This document shows positions 17,530 through 26,848 of a DNA stretch of 64,000 nt, piece after piece. The stretch comes from Bin55 sp965205545. Lineage in GTDB: Bacteria > Pseudomonadota > Gammaproteobacteria > Pseudomonadales > Azotimanducaceae. The position numbers were made by a program, and so were the translations under genes. The stretch is from NCBI GenBank assembly GCA_965205545.1, contig OZ242170.1:806001-870000 (forward strand), in the 5' to 3' direction. The notes below the pieces were generated by a model. The model was not told the DNA's origin, did no database searches, and saw only the letters and a list, made by a program, of their open reading frames with translations. Position 1 is the stretch's first letter. Each line of letters opens with the position of its first letter.

Positions 17530-18927
17530 TCATCCACACGAGATCAACTGATTGACCAAGCAGTCTATTTCACGTTCCGATGTCCGTCCATTCGTGATGC
17601 ACATTCGAAGAACGGGATTGCCTTCAAAGATTGCTTTCGAGACCCAACTCAATCCAACTGACTGCACGCGTTCCACGATAGCCTCTACCGCTTCGCTTCC
17701 TTCAGGCGGCACGACACATACTACAGCCATTTCCGACGCATTGGCTTTCGACCATCCATGCTTCAGCATCTTATGCGTAAATTGGTCCGCCAAAGATCGG
17801 GCATGACTGACATGGTCTGCATAACCGTCCCATCCTGCGGCACCCAATGAGAGGAATAGTCGGAGGCCTAAAAACCGCCGAGACCATTGTGCGGAATTCA
17901 GGTAGAAATCGTTCTCAGCGTTGCTGTCCGGCATGTAGCTCGCTGAAACGCGAAAGGCATCGGCCGCGACATGGGGCTTCGATGATAGGAACATACCTGC
18001 GCCCATCGTCGTGGCAAACCATTTATGAGCGTCAATTGTGATGGAGTCAGCGCTCTCAATGCCCCCGAGTACAGAACGGTTTTTGGGGCACGCGATCAGC
18101 GCACCGCCCCAAGCGGCATCAACGTGAAACCAAAGGCGGTGTTCCGTGGCAAGCTGTGCACAAGCTTCTAGCGGGTCCACCATACCCGCGTTTGTGGTCC
18201 CTGCGGTTGCGGCAATCATGACAGGTGTGTTGCCGGCGACTATATCGGCTTCTATCGCCTTCGATAGCGCAGCCGCGCTCATTCGACCGCCGCCATCTGT
18301 ATCGATCAGACGCACCGATTTGCGGCCTATTCCGGTCGCGTGGGCGATCTTCAACCATGCCAAGTGGCTTTCCTTTGAGGCATAGATCACCGGCTGGCCA
18401 AGAAACGCACTCGCGCCGAGATCACCGAATTCCGGGTTGTTAGCCGTTAATGCACACAGTACGGCGGTGTTGTTCGCCTCTGCACCGCCACTGGTAAAGT
18501 GACCAGACGCTCCTTCGGGCAAACCCGCGCGTATCGCGACGTGTTTTAAGACATGCTGCTCTATCTCGACAGCTTTGGGGGCATGTGACCAAACACAAAT
18601 TTGTGGGTTGTAAGCGGAAGCAATCCTATCGGCGCACTCTGAGGGAAACGTCGGCGCAGGATTAAACAGCCCCATGTATCCTGGATGAGTCATGTGAACG
18701 ACCCCGTCGTCGAGTGATGACATCACCCAGTCCATGAGATGCTCTAAATCTTCAGAGGCTTCAAATTGATATTTGGCGAGTTCGGATCGCCATTGTGATA
18801 AGGGCTCCCTCGCGGAGACAGAACTTTCGCTGCGACCGGATTTTTTTTGCGAAAGAATTCTCGTCAACCGATCCTCAATTGCGAGCATCTCATCTGCTTC
18901 AGGAAACAAAACTCTGTGGCTGGTCAT
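17530..18927 (-). CDS. PLP-dependent group II decarboxylase
   Basis: This 465-residue protein has the aromatic-L-amino-acid/glutamate decarboxylase pattern: HPGYMGLFNPAPTFPS near residue 81, TSGGAEANNTAVL, the stacking/binding region TAGTTNAG, FHVDAAWGGAL with Asp270 pairing with the pyridine nitrogen, and DAHKW with Lys302 forming the Schiff base. The length fits family II. Substrate (aromatic amino acid, diaminobutyrate or other) cannot be told. It lies alone on the minus strand inside the inverted-repeat-bounded segment, about 290 bp from the EF-hand gene. Confidence 0.92.
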   Translation of the reverse strand: MTSHRVLFPEADEMLAIEDRLTRILSQKKSGRSESSVSAREPLSQWRSELAKYQFEASEDLEHLMDWVMSSLDDGVVHMTHPGYMGLFNPAPTFPSECADRIASAYNPQICVWSHAPKAVEIEQHVLKHVAIRAGLPEGASGHFTSGGAEANNTAVLCALTANNPEFGDLGASAFLGQPVIYASKESHLAWLKIAHATGIGRKSVRLIDTDGGGRMSAAALSKAIEADIVAGNTPVMIAATAGTTNAGMVDPLEACAQLATEHRLWFHVDAAWGGALIACPKNRSVLGGIESADSITIDAHKWFATTMGAGMFLSSKPHVAADAFRVSASYMPDSNAENDFYLNSAQWSRRFLGLRLFLSLGAAGWDGYADHVSHARSLADQFTHKMLKHGWSKANASEMAVVCVVPPEGSEAVEAIVERVQSVGLSWVSKAIFEGNPVLRMCITNGRTSEREIDCLVNQLISCG

Positions 18928-19133
18928 TTGGGCTGGCTCTCATCAATTCCGCTTTGATTCAGGATACCGCAACCCGAATTGTTGCCGCCAGCCATTTCTT
19001 GCTTCGCACCGACGAGAGATTCAGGCACTTACATTCATCAAAAATTCCTAACGTCTCCTTTTGTCAATGTCAAGAAAAAATGTCCCACTTGTGTTAACTT
19101 CAGGGCTAGCCGTCTCAAGCCGCAATCTACAGG

Positions 19134-19246
19134 GATATCTCGCCTGGATTCAGGCCGCTTGGAAGCCCTCATTCAGCAAATGCGAGGTCTTGAACCCCAC
19201 AAATCGAGAGGATTTCAACACTTAACTACAAATGAGCCATTCGAAT
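19134..19246 (+). repeat. Dispersed repeat, right copy with extended inverted end
   Basis: The 104-bp unit spans 19134-19237, and the match to the left inverted copy runs to 19246. It includes a small palindrome GCCTGGATTCAGGC (19142-19155), GGAAGCCCTC and GCGAGGTCTTGAACC. The copy sits between the decarboxylase start and the end of the Yip1 gene. The 5' flank 18928-19133 shows no gene. Confidence 0.85.
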
Positions 19247-19257
19247 ACGTACGGAAG

Positions 19258-19905
19258 TCAGCCCATAAAGAGTGCCATTGGCGCATATTGCAATAGCCCT
19301 ACTGCCACAACTGACGGCAATACGACCATCAAACTGGTAGAAAGGTTTCTCTCAGTCCAGCTCATGAACCCGTGGACGGCAATGTAGGCTGTCCAAATCA
19401 GAGAGATTGGAATCCAATAGACACGGACGTGATTCACCGCTAAAAATTCATATGGAAATGACGAGAATAAAAACAATGAATCTCTTGTTCCAATCCTTAA
19501 GAGCAACGTGTCTGCGACTGATCCCAAGATTGCTGGCACGGCAGTCCAGCACGCAAAGCCAAACCAGTGTCGCCAGCCTTTGTCGAAACTGAGCAGTTTT
19601 CCCGCGGCCCAGTAGTAGACTGACCACCCGAGACAAATGCAAGATATCCAAATCGCACTCCCAACCCATACGACAACTGCTCCAAATCCAAAGTAGAGCA
19701 CTAGGTCATTGGATACTTTGGGAACAACGGAACCATCGTCCTGCAATACTCCGACGGTCACGTTGTCGTAATTGATGGACTGAACGACGAGGCAGAGAAA
19801 TGCTACGAGGAGGATCGAAAAAAACGGCAAGGCGAAGGGTGTCTTGGCTCGAATCTCGTCGAACACATCACGCGGCGACACCAATATTCGAGCGAGCCGA
19901 ATCAT
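19258..19905 (-). CDS. Yip1-family membrane protein
   Basis: This 215-residue integral membrane protein begins MIRLARILVSPRDVFDEIRAKTPF, the N-terminal signature of bacterial Yip1-domain proteins (a short amphipathic helix before the first membrane span). Five hydrophobic segments follow. A conserved-looking W-x-Y-W-A-x-GKLLSFDKGWRHWFGFACWTAVP block lies in the middle. The role of bacterial Yip1 proteins is not established. The stop is next to the right repeat copy. The WD40 gene upstream is separated by about 110 bp. Confidence 0.8.
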   Translation of the reverse strand: MIRLARILVSPRDVFDEIRAKTPFALPFFSILLVAFLCLVVQSINYDNVTVGVLQDDGSVVPKVSNDLVLYFGFGAVVVWVGSAIWISCICLGWSVYYWAAGKLLSFDKGWRHWFGFACWTAVPAILGSVADTLLLRIGTRDSLFLFSSFPYEFLAVNHVRVYWIPISLIWTAYIAVHGFMSWTERNLSTSLMVVLPSVVAVGLLQYAPMALFMG

Positions 19906-20013
19906 CTACTGGTTCTTCGCACTATTTCAATACCGTCATTTCGTGCTAGCCGACGGCTCAGAATTCTCTGAATTGTATTCACACCACGTACAAACGAAAA
20001 GTAGCTAAGTCAA

Positions 20014-21093
20014 CTACGAACCCAAGTCGCGGAATTCCAAGGTTGACGCCGATTGCAGCCCGACTGCAATCTTCATTCCGTCAGGAGAAATATCAAAGTC
20101 CTTCACGGCACTGGCAAAATCAAATTCTTGCACCGTATTCCCCGTAGCTACTTCGTTTGCCACCACAGTTTCGTCCCAACTGCCAGAAAAAACAGTGTTC
20201 CCATCGCGAGAAAACACGACAGTCTCTACAAGGGACAAATGCTTATGGACAACAATTGACTCATTGGATTGTCGGTCTACTACTTTAACCGTCCCATCAT
20301 AGAAACCCAGCGCAATTGACTTGCCATCATTTGAAATTGCAACCGCGGTAACGCCTCTGCTCGTGGGCTCGTTCCACTCGTTAACGATCATTCCAGTCGC
20401 GAATTCCATCAATATAGCACGCCCACTATGGATTGATGGTTGCGTATCACTGTTAGCACTCGACGAATTGAAATCCATGAGTCCGAATAACAATAGAGAC
20501 CCGTCCTGAGAGAACGTCGAAGTACCAACACGCGCATCCTCAAATGTCCAAGTGCGTACTATTTCTCCTGCGTCAACATCGATAACTTGCAGGTTGTCCG
20601 ACTCTCCGATTGATGCTAGCGTACCAACTACAAGATATTTGTCATCGTGTGAAAACGACAGAGTAGCTGCATGATCTCGGAAGTTCGCTGGGATCTCCCG
20701 TATCAATTTGCAGGTCTCTGTCTCATACAAGGCGATGAAGTGGGCGCCAGCTGACATTAGTATTTCCATGCGGGACTTCCCACGATATTCCATCGCAAGT
20801 AGGTTTCCCTGTGACGAATATTGGACGACATAGGTATAGGGGTCTGCGTCCCAACTACAGCGTTCCTCGCCGGTTAAGAGATCTTGTGTTACGACTCTCT
20901 CACCAAACAAGAGACCGGCTACTTCGTCGCCTGTTGAAGAAAAGTCCACAGCTAGCACCGAAACCATCGGCTTAGGGATATCGGTCGAGCAACTGCAACT
21001 CATCAAGACGAAAGCGGCGGCTAATGCTATGCGTCTTGCAAGATTGTTGCGATTTGCAACACTATGCCCTACATCTTTTGTGCGCATCCTCAT
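20014..21093 (-). CDS. WD40-repeat lipoprotein
   Basis: The 359-residue protein has an N-terminal export signal (RRIALAAAFVLMSCSC) with a lipobox-like VLMSC at Cys33, so it is probably a lipoprotein. The rest is a beta-propeller of about six to seven blades with WD40-like spacing, for example TAVAISNDGKSIALGFYDGTVKVVD, VVFSRDGNTVFSGSWDETV and VKDFDISPDGMKIAVGL (each a hydrophobic strand, SxDG turn, then a G-x-x-D strand). It is likely a scaffold on the periplasmic or outer face. Several upstream starts are possible (Met1, Met3). No enzymatic partner adjoins it. Confidence 0.85.
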   Translation of the reverse strand: MRMRTKDVGHSVANRNNLARRIALAAAFVLMSCSCSTDIPKPMVSVLAVDFSSTGDEVAGLLFGERVVTQDLLTGEERCSWDADPYTYVVQYSSQGNLLAMEYRGKSRMEILMSAGAHFIALYETETCKLIREIPANFRDHAATLSFSHDDKYLVVGTLASIGESDNLQVIDVDAGEIVRTWTFEDARVGTSTFSQDGSLLLFGLMDFNSSSANSDTQPSIHSGRAILMEFATGMIVNEWNEPTSRGVTAVAISNDGKSIALGFYDGTVKVVDRQSNESIVVHKHLSLVETVVFSRDGNTVFSGSWDETVVANEVATGNTVQEFDFASAVKDFDISPDGMKIAVGLQSASTLEFRDLGS

Positions 21094-21243
21094 ATCCCGG
21101 TCCTCTCACCTTTCACCTATGCCGTCAATACCTAGAAGTGAATTACTTGTATGGTCCCTGGATCCCCTTCCCGATGGTGTGGTCGTTATTATCTCGACAA
21201 ACTTTTTCTGGAGGATGCAACCAAGAGAACTGAAACTTCCGGG

Positions 21244-22365
21244 TCAAATGCCCATTTTTCTGTACTGTCGAGCATCTTTGCGCGCTATTTCGAACGCGGT
21301 CTTTCCTTTGTTGTTGACAAGAGTTATGTCGGCCCCACAGCCAAGCAGCGCTTCAATTGCCGCTACTTGACCCTCGTAAGTTGCGCGATGCAACGGTGTT
21401 CGACCCTTTCCATCACTCGTATCCAGGTCCGCTCCGGCCTTGGCTAACAACTCGATAGATGCAGCGCAATTTTGTTCTGCAGCCCATTGCACGGCCGTTC
21501 GCTTGGACCGATTCAATACATCGAGCTCGACGCCAAGTCGTAATAGTTCATTCACACAGTCCAACCCATCCGCACGAGCAGCCCAATGCAATGGTGTCGA
21601 ACCATAGCTATCAGGTGTTGAAGCCAGTGCTGAGTCTTGCCTGATCAATTCACGCAGTCGTTTCAAATCGTTTCTTGCGCAGGCTGAGAACGTATCGTAG
21701 TAGGCTCCCGCCTCCAAGAGGACATCAGCAACTTGGTGCTTGCCGATGGTTCTTACGTGGTCCTCCGACCAGAGACTTGGAGCTAAACTCTCCTGAAGAG
21801 CTGTGCTACCTCGTTCCCCATTTCCTTTGATTTCCAATTCGAGATGTACAGCGGCACCGTGCGCTAGGCAAACTTTTGCAAACTCTGGATATCCTCCCCA
21901 AGCCGCCCAATAGAGAAGCGAAAGGTTGCTGGGCCAACCCGTGTGAGGCTTTTCGACGCTAACACATGCCGCGTCGGCTAGCCCCGATTCAAAAACAACC
22001 TTGACAGAATCGGCTGCTCCGGAGTGCGCTGCTTCATGCAGTATGTTGTACTCATTTGGATCCGCATCCAGTTCAATCTGTTGCTCAAGAAGAAGGCGAA
22101 CTGCCGGTCCACTTCCAGGAAACGGAATACACACCTTTAGCAGTCCAGTTCCAATGCGATCAAGAACGTTTGGGTGCGCCTTCAACATTGCTTTCATAGT
22201 GGCCACGTCGGGTTGACAGTTGCCATCCCATTTCTTTGGATTGGTTCCCAGTGTCGCGACGATGAAATCTATTTCGGTAGGCGTTAGTTCAAGAACCAGG
22301 TCGTCGCGGCGAAACCAACTGCCTTGAAACATGCGAACTGCAATAGGCAGATCATTTGTTTGCAT
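21244..22365 (-). CDS. Ankyrin-repeat protein
   Basis: This 373-residue protein is cytoplasmic, with no signal peptide. Ankyrin repeats are clearest from about residue 245 on: STPLHWAARADGLDCVNELL, RTAVQWAAEQNCAASIELL and RTPLHRATYEGQVAAIEALL, ending in KTAFEIARKDARQ. More diverged repeats occur near residues 100-190 (NILHEAAHSGAADSVKVVFE, LLYWAAWGGYPEFAKVCLAHGA). It is a protein-binding scaffold of unknown partner. Its start faces the gene-free region before the AAA ATPase. Confidence 0.9.
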   Translation of the reverse strand: MQTNDLPIAVRMFQGSWFRRDDLVLELTPTEIDFIVATLGTNPKKWDGNCQPDVATMKAMLKAHPNVLDRIGTGLLKVCIPFPGSGPAVRLLLEQQIELDADPNEYNILHEAAHSGAADSVKVVFESGLADAACVSVEKPHTGWPSNLSLLYWAAWGGYPEFAKVCLAHGAAVHLELEIKGNGERGSTALQESLAPSLWSEDHVRTIGKHQVADVLLEAGAYYDTFSACARNDLKRLRELIRQDSALASTPDSYGSTPLHWAARADGLDCVNELLRLGVELDVLNRSKRTAVQWAAEQNCAASIELLAKAGADLDTSDGKGRTPLHRATYEGQVAAIEALLGCGADITLVNNKGKTAFEIARKDARQYRKMGI

Positions 22366-22490
22366 AAGTGATGCACCCCCACGCAGCTGTTCTCTTGCTT
22401 AGTCTGCTAAAGATACATTAGTGTCCCAACATTGCTGGTTGAACTAGAGCTGGTGCGTTTACCCAAATACGCACGCCTACAACAGATTTC

Positions 22491-22730
22491 TCAAACCGAA
22501 GCAGCCTCTGCAAATACGAGGATGGTGGACTTGCCCGGAAGTGACTGATACAACAACGCGCAATGAGAAACCATTGTTGACCTTGTATGGAACTCTAAAC
22601 TAAATCCGCCCAAAGACATGTAGAACGAATTGACCCACCCACTCCAATTCATCGGAATAGTGGCGGCAAACAAGCACAAGTGTTCTTCTTCGGCGTCACT
22701 TTCTGCGTCGGGTAGTTCGTATGATCCGAC
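22491..22730 (-). pseudogene. Coding-like fragment without a proper start
   Basis: The minus frame is open from just after a TAG (22731-22733) to the stop at 22491, about 79 codons. Its translation looks protein-like (acidic start YELPDAESDAEEEHL, then CLFAATIPMNWSGWVNSF and a hydrophobic C-terminal strand). The only start candidate is TTG 22679, with GAAGAAG upstream. It may be a small protein or the 3' remnant of a lost gene. The rest of 22366-22755 shows nothing. Confidence 0.25.
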
Positions 22731-22755
22731 CTAAAATGAGAACGCTGAAGAGCTT

Positions 22756-23928
22756 GTGCCCGTAGCCGTGGATCGCCTCGGAAGAAACCCTTTTACTCCT
22801 GATTTCGACGTACCTCCTCCTGTCTTGGCTGGACGGGAAAAGGAATTGAAAATCCTGTCGCAGATGGCCACCGACTTGGATACTGGTTGTAACGTCCGCT
22901 CGATCGTCCTATATGGACCTAGGGGTAACGGAAAGACCGCACTTTTGAATTCGTCAGACAGGTACAAACCGAGACGCACTAGGATCAGAATTGTCCAAAC
23001 ACTGGCGCAAGCACTTAGATCTCCGCAGGATCTTGCAGACGTCCTTCTAGAAAAGACGGGCCCATCAAAGGCAGGACTGAGCAAAGTTGGAGGGTCGCTC
23101 AAGGTGCTTGGTGTTGGAGTTTCTGCGGAGCGACAAAATACCGACTCGCACGATGCAGTTGGTACTGAAGCTGTTGTGCAATCACTTACTAAAAGGAGGA
23201 AGTTCAGCTCGCCTACCTTACTAATGCTGGACGAAGCGCACGATCTTGACCGGGAAGTAGGAAGAATGGCCCTTGCGATTGCGAGCCGCATGAAGGCTGA
23301 AAAAACTCCATTCGGATTGGTTCTCTCGGGAACACCGGGGATACGGCGACGTCTGGCGGAATTCGACATTTGGTTCATCGAGAGCGCTCAACTTGTACGC
23401 GTATCAAGGCTCGACAACGAAGCTACACGAAAAGCGCTTTTTGAGCCATTTGGAAACGCTGGTTGCACTATTGAGCTAACAAAAGATGAAACGGATAGGG
23501 TGCTAGAGTGGACGCAGAATTACCCTTATTTCATTCAAGAACTTGGATCGATGCTGTTCAGCGCTGCAAAAGCTAAGGGGGAAAACCGCATTACCGGAGA
23601 CCTCCTGCCTATTGCTAAAAGGGAATTCGATCTCGCAACCGAGCAGATGTATGGGCAGCGAATTGATGAGATCGTTCGTAGAGGGTTAATCAAGCCAGCA
23701 TTGGCCGTTGCCAAGGCTTCTCTCGACGGTGCAGGCTCAGTATCTCGCAAGGACTTATACAACTCCGTAGGGAAGTGTTCTGACAGCCGTAGTCCCGAAG
23801 ATATCCTCGACGAGTTTATTGACCTTGGGTTTATTTCGATGTCGGCAAAGTCGAGTCAGCGATATGATGCTGGAATTCCCTCTCTAATGAACAACATCGT
23901 TAGCAAGGAAGGTGACCTACCGACTTGA
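22756..23928 (+). CDS. AAA-family ATPase (Orc1/Cdc6 or AAA_16-like)
   Basis: This 390-residue protein starts at GTG 22756 (weak GAAGAG upstream). The order is an N-terminal FAGREKEL-type box (VLAGREKELKIL), Walker A GPRGNGKT at residues 54-61, Walker B TLLMLDEAHDL at about 153-160, a sensor-1-like VLSGTPG, and RVSRLDNEATRKALFEPF typical of AAA_16/Orc-type lids. The C-terminus has a winged-helix-like region (VSRKDLYNSVGKCSD). Such proteins act as DNA-binding switches or partners of effector genes, but no nuclease, transposase or other effector adjoins it. The next gene, SelO, follows after 35 bp on the same strand. Confidence 0.85.
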   Translation: MPVAVDRLGRNPFTPDFDVPPPVLAGREKELKILSQMATDLDTGCNVRSIVLYGPRGNGKTALLNSSDRYKPRRTRIRIVQTLAQALRSPQDLADVLLEKTGPSKAGLSKVGGSLKVLGVGVSAERQNTDSHDAVGTEAVVQSLTKRRKFSSPTLLMLDEAHDLDREVGRMALAIASRMKAEKTPFGLVLSGTPGIRRRLAEFDIWFIESAQLVRVSRLDNEATRKALFEPFGNAGCTIELTKDETDRVLEWTQNYPYFIQELGSMLFSAAKAKGENRITGDLLPIAKREFDLATEQMYGQRIDEIVRRGLIKPALAVAKASLDGAGSVSRKDLYNSVGKCSDSRSPEDILDEFIDLGFISMSAKSSQRYDAGIPSLMNNIVSKEGDLPT

Positions 23929-23963
23929 CGGCGGTGCATTGAATAATGATCCACTAACTATTC

Positions 23964-25547
23964 ATGCTTACAAATCTACAAGTTGACAATCGATTCGTAG
24001 ATCACCTGCCAGGTGATCCCGAAGAGCGCAACTACGTCAGGCAAGTTCGAAGTGCGTGTTACTCGATCGTGGAACCAACTCGAACCTCCGATCCGCAACT
24101 CGTCGCCTACTCTTCAGAAATGGCGTCAACTCTTGGGTTTACAAAGGCGGATTGCGAGAGCGACGACTTCGTACAGGTGTTTTCCGGGAACAAGAAGCTC
24201 CAGGGAACATCACCCTATGCAATGTGCTATGGCGGCCACCAATTTGGCAATTGGGCCGGACAGCTAGGAGATGGACGCGCAATTACGCTGGGAGAGGCCA
24301 TAGGCGTAGATAGCGCAAATTACTCATTGCAGCTAAAGGGGGCGGGGTTAACGCCCTACTCGAGAACGGCTGATGGGCTGGCAGTACTTCGTTCATCGCT
24401 GCGCGAGTTTGTCTGCAGCGAGGCAATGCACCATCTAGGTGTGCCGACGACCCGTGCTCTATCTCTAGTTCTTACTGGCGACACAGTTATCCGAGACATG
24501 CTCTACGATGGAAATCCCGCTCCTGAAAGAGGAGCTGTCGTATGTCGAGTTGCCCCTACGTTCTTGCGATTCGGCAACTTCGAGATCTTCGCGGCGCAAC
24601 GAGATTTCGATGTGATGCGCCAGCTAATCGACCACACGATTAAGCACGACTTTCCTGGAATATCAAACATTGGATCACCTAGCGCCTACATCCAGTGGTT
24701 CGAGGAAGTCGTAGATCGCACGGCGTATCTGATGTCCGAATGGACTCGAGTTGGTTTTGTTCACGGTGTGATGAACACCGACAACATGTCGATAACTGGA
24801 CTGACCATCGACTATGGCCCATTCGGTTGGCTCGAGAGCTACGATCCAAATTGGACGCCTAACACCACCGATGCATCTACAAAACGCTACAGGTTTGGCC
24901 AGCAACCTGCCGTTGCTCAATGGAACTTGCTGCAGCTTGCCAATGCAATTGTTTCTGTAGTCGGCGAAGCCAAACCCCTTGAAGATGTCTTGAATAATTT
25001 TGCGCAATCGTACAGTTCCTACTACACCAAAGCGCTCGCCGCAAAGCTCGGACTACAACGACTAACCGAACAAGACTCCGATTTACTCCGAGGAATGGAG
25101 GAAGCTCTGTTGAGCACCGAAATTGACATGACTCTCTTCTTCAGACACCTAGGTGGAATCGATGTAGAAGCTACAGCAAATGGACTAGCTAAGCTGGAGC
25201 AATTGGGGGACGTCTTCTATCGCCCAGAGCAGCTACACGGAAAAACTGCCACGACTATCAATTCGTGGTTGAAGACCTATGCGTTGAGAGTTCGAGCTGA
25301 AGCATGGGATCCCGGTCGGCGAAAGGAGTCGATGAATAGGGCAAATCCGCTGTACGTGCCACGAAACTATCTTGCACAAGTTGCAATCGACCATGCGGAT
25401 GAGGGTGACTTCTCATTCCTTCATGATTGGATGGAAGTGCTAAAGAATCCGTATGAAGAACAAGAGGGCAAGGAACGCTTTGCAGGAAAGAGACCGGAGT
25501 GGGCTAGAACACGCGTAGGCTGCTCCATGCTGTCGTGCAGTTCATAG
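23964..25547 (+). CDS. selO: Protein adenylyltransferase SelO (YdiU family)
   Basis: This 527-residue pseudokinase transfers AMP from ATP to Ser/Thr/Tyr of target proteins in redox stress. Diagnostic blocks are GGHQFGNWAGQLGDGRA from about residue 90, LQLKGAGLTPYSRTADG with the ATP-contacting Lys, HGVMNTDNMS at about residue 265, and the metal-binding DYGPFGW at 283. The protein ends in CSS, so the position that is selenocysteine in animal SELENOO is Cys here. It starts at ATG 23964, 35 bp after the AAA ATPase gene. Confidence 0.96.
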   Translation: MLTNLQVDNRFVDHLPGDPEERNYVRQVRSACYSIVEPTRTSDPQLVAYSSEMASTLGFTKADCESDDFVQVFSGNKKLQGTSPYAMCYGGHQFGNWAGQLGDGRAITLGEAIGVDSANYSLQLKGAGLTPYSRTADGLAVLRSSLREFVCSEAMHHLGVPTTRALSLVLTGDTVIRDMLYDGNPAPERGAVVCRVAPTFLRFGNFEIFAAQRDFDVMRQLIDHTIKHDFPGISNIGSPSAYIQWFEEVVDRTAYLMSEWTRVGFVHGVMNTDNMSITGLTIDYGPFGWLESYDPNWTPNTTDASTKRYRFGQQPAVAQWNLLQLANAIVSVVGEAKPLEDVLNNFAQSYSSYYTKALAAKLGLQRLTEQDSDLLRGMEEALLSTEIDMTLFFRHLGGIDVEATANGLAKLEQLGDVFYRPEQLHGKTATTINSWLKTYALRVRAEAWDPGRRKESMNRANPLYVPRNYLAQVAIDHADEGDFSFLHDWMEVLKNPYEEQEGKERFAGKRPEWARTRVGCSMLSCSS

Positions 25548-25586
25548 GCGAGCTTGCTCCCACGCAGCAAGCGAGATCATCGCTTT

Positions 25587-26453
25587 TCAATCGATGATCT
25601 TGTTGATGGGGTACTCTACGATTCCAGTGGCACCCGCCTCCTTTAGCTTAGGAATAATCACTCGTACGACTGACTCGTCGATGATAGTGTTGATGTCCAC
25701 CCAATCTTGATCCGCCAATGCCGAAACTGTAGGCGTTTGCAACGCAGGCAACACGTCAATCACCGCTTCGAGGTTATCCCTGCGTACATTCATCATTAGC
25801 CCAACCTTTCCTTCAGCGTCCAGACACGCCTGCAGCATGAGCGCGATCGCTTCCAGCTTTTGACGCTTTTCGACGTCCCTGAATGAATCGTGGTTCACGA
25901 TTAGACGTGGAGTGCTTGTTAGGATTTCATCGACAACGCGAAGATTGTTAGCGCGGAGAGAGTTGCCGGTTTCGGTCAATTCGACGATTCCGTCAACCAA
26001 ATCGGGAGGCTTTGCCTCAGTGGCTCCCCACGAGAACTCTACTTGGGCTGTGACACCGTGTCTTTTCAGCCACTTCCTTGTCAGATTCACTGCTTCCGTT
26101 GCAATGCGCTTGCCTTCCGCATCTTTAACCGTCCGAATTTCAGAGTCATTGGGAACACAGAAGACCCAGCGAACGGGCTTTCGACTCACCTTTGAGAAGA
26201 CCAACTCGCACAGCTCGTGAACATCTGCGCCCGATTCCACGACCCAGTCGTGACCGGTAATTCCCGCATCAAGTACGCCGAGCTCAACATAGCGTGCCAT
26301 TTCCTGAGCTCGGACCAGTAAGCACTCGATGTCGGGATCGTCTATTGCTGGGTAGTAAGACCGCGACGAATAAGTGATCTTGTAGCCTGCTCGCTCAAAC
26401 AGGTCAGCCGCTGCGTGTTGAAGACTTCCCGAAGGCAATCCAAGTTTTAGCAT
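25587..26453 (-). CDS. hisG: ATP phosphoribosyltransferase, long form
   Basis: This 288-residue protein catalyses the first step of histidine synthesis (ATP + PRPP to phosphoribosyl-ATP). MLKLGLPSGSLQ at the N-terminus, the ITGHDWVVESGADV block, and the PRPP-loop region ELTETGNSLRANNLRVV are visible. The length and the C-terminal ACT-like regulatory domain (about residues 210-288) mark the long, HisZ-independent, histidine-inhibited form. It follows hisI by 14 bp on the same strand. The other his genes are not in the window. Confidence 0.95.
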   Translation of the reverse strand: MLKLGLPSGSLQHAAADLFERAGYKITYSSRSYYPAIDDPDIECLLVRAQEMARYVELGVLDAGITGHDWVVESGADVHELCELVFSKVSRKPVRWVFCVPNDSEIRTVKDAEGKRIATEAVNLTRKWLKRHGVTAQVEFSWGATEAKPPDLVDGIVELTETGNSLRANNLRVVDEILTSTPRLIVNHDSFRDVEKRQKLEAIALMLQACLDAEGKVGLMMNVRRDNLEAVIDVLPALQTPTVSALADQDWVDINTIIDESVVRVIIPKLKEAGATGIVEYPINKIID

Positions 26454-26467
26454 TGGATGACCAACCG

Positions 26468-26848
26468 TTATCTACCGTAGACGGAGTCGGGATCAAACAC
26501 CCGCTCTTCAACGATACGAACTCTTCGCGTGGTCTGGTCGATTTCGCGGAAAAAGCAGCTCTTGTAGCCTTCGTGACACGCGGCGCCGCCCACCTGCTCT
26601 ATTTCCAACAAGATGGCATCTGCATCGCAATCATAGAAGGCTCGCAGCAAATTCTGTATGTGTCCGCTGGTCTCTCCCTTTCGCCACAGTCGGTTGCGAC
26701 TCCGACTGAAATAGCAGACGCGACCGGTGCTTAAAGTCTCTTCGAATGCCTCCTTATTCATATATCCCAGCATCAAAACCTTGCCAGAACCGGTTTCTTG
26801 CGCGATCGCGGGAATTAGAGAAGACTTGCTGAAATCTGGTCCGTTCAC
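26468..26848 (-). CDS. hisI: Phosphoribosyl-AMP cyclohydrolase
   Basis: The protein hydrolyses phosphoribosyl-AMP in histidine synthesis. The visible core has LMLGYMNKEAFEETL, GRVCYFSRSRNRLWRKGETSGH, the metal-binding DCDADAILL, and a Cys pair (GAACHEGYKSCFFR) for zinc. I place the start at GTG 26848 to give 126 residues, the normal length; the frame is open up to 27100 but that leader has no family character. Only the cyclohydrolase domain is present, with no HisE part. It is co-transcribed with hisG. Confidence 0.85.
   Translation of the reverse strand: MNGPDFSKSSLIPAIAQETGSGKVLMLGYMNKEAFEETLSTGRVCYFSRSRNRLWRKGETSGHIQNLLRAFYDCDADAILLEIEQVGGAACHEGYKSCFFREIDQTTRRVRIVEERVFDPDSVYGR

Noticed and set aside
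22731..23378. 215-codon minus-strand frame under the AAA ATPase
   Set aside because: It is antisense to a clear AAA ATPase with Walker A and B, and its Ser/Arg-rich translation has no family character.
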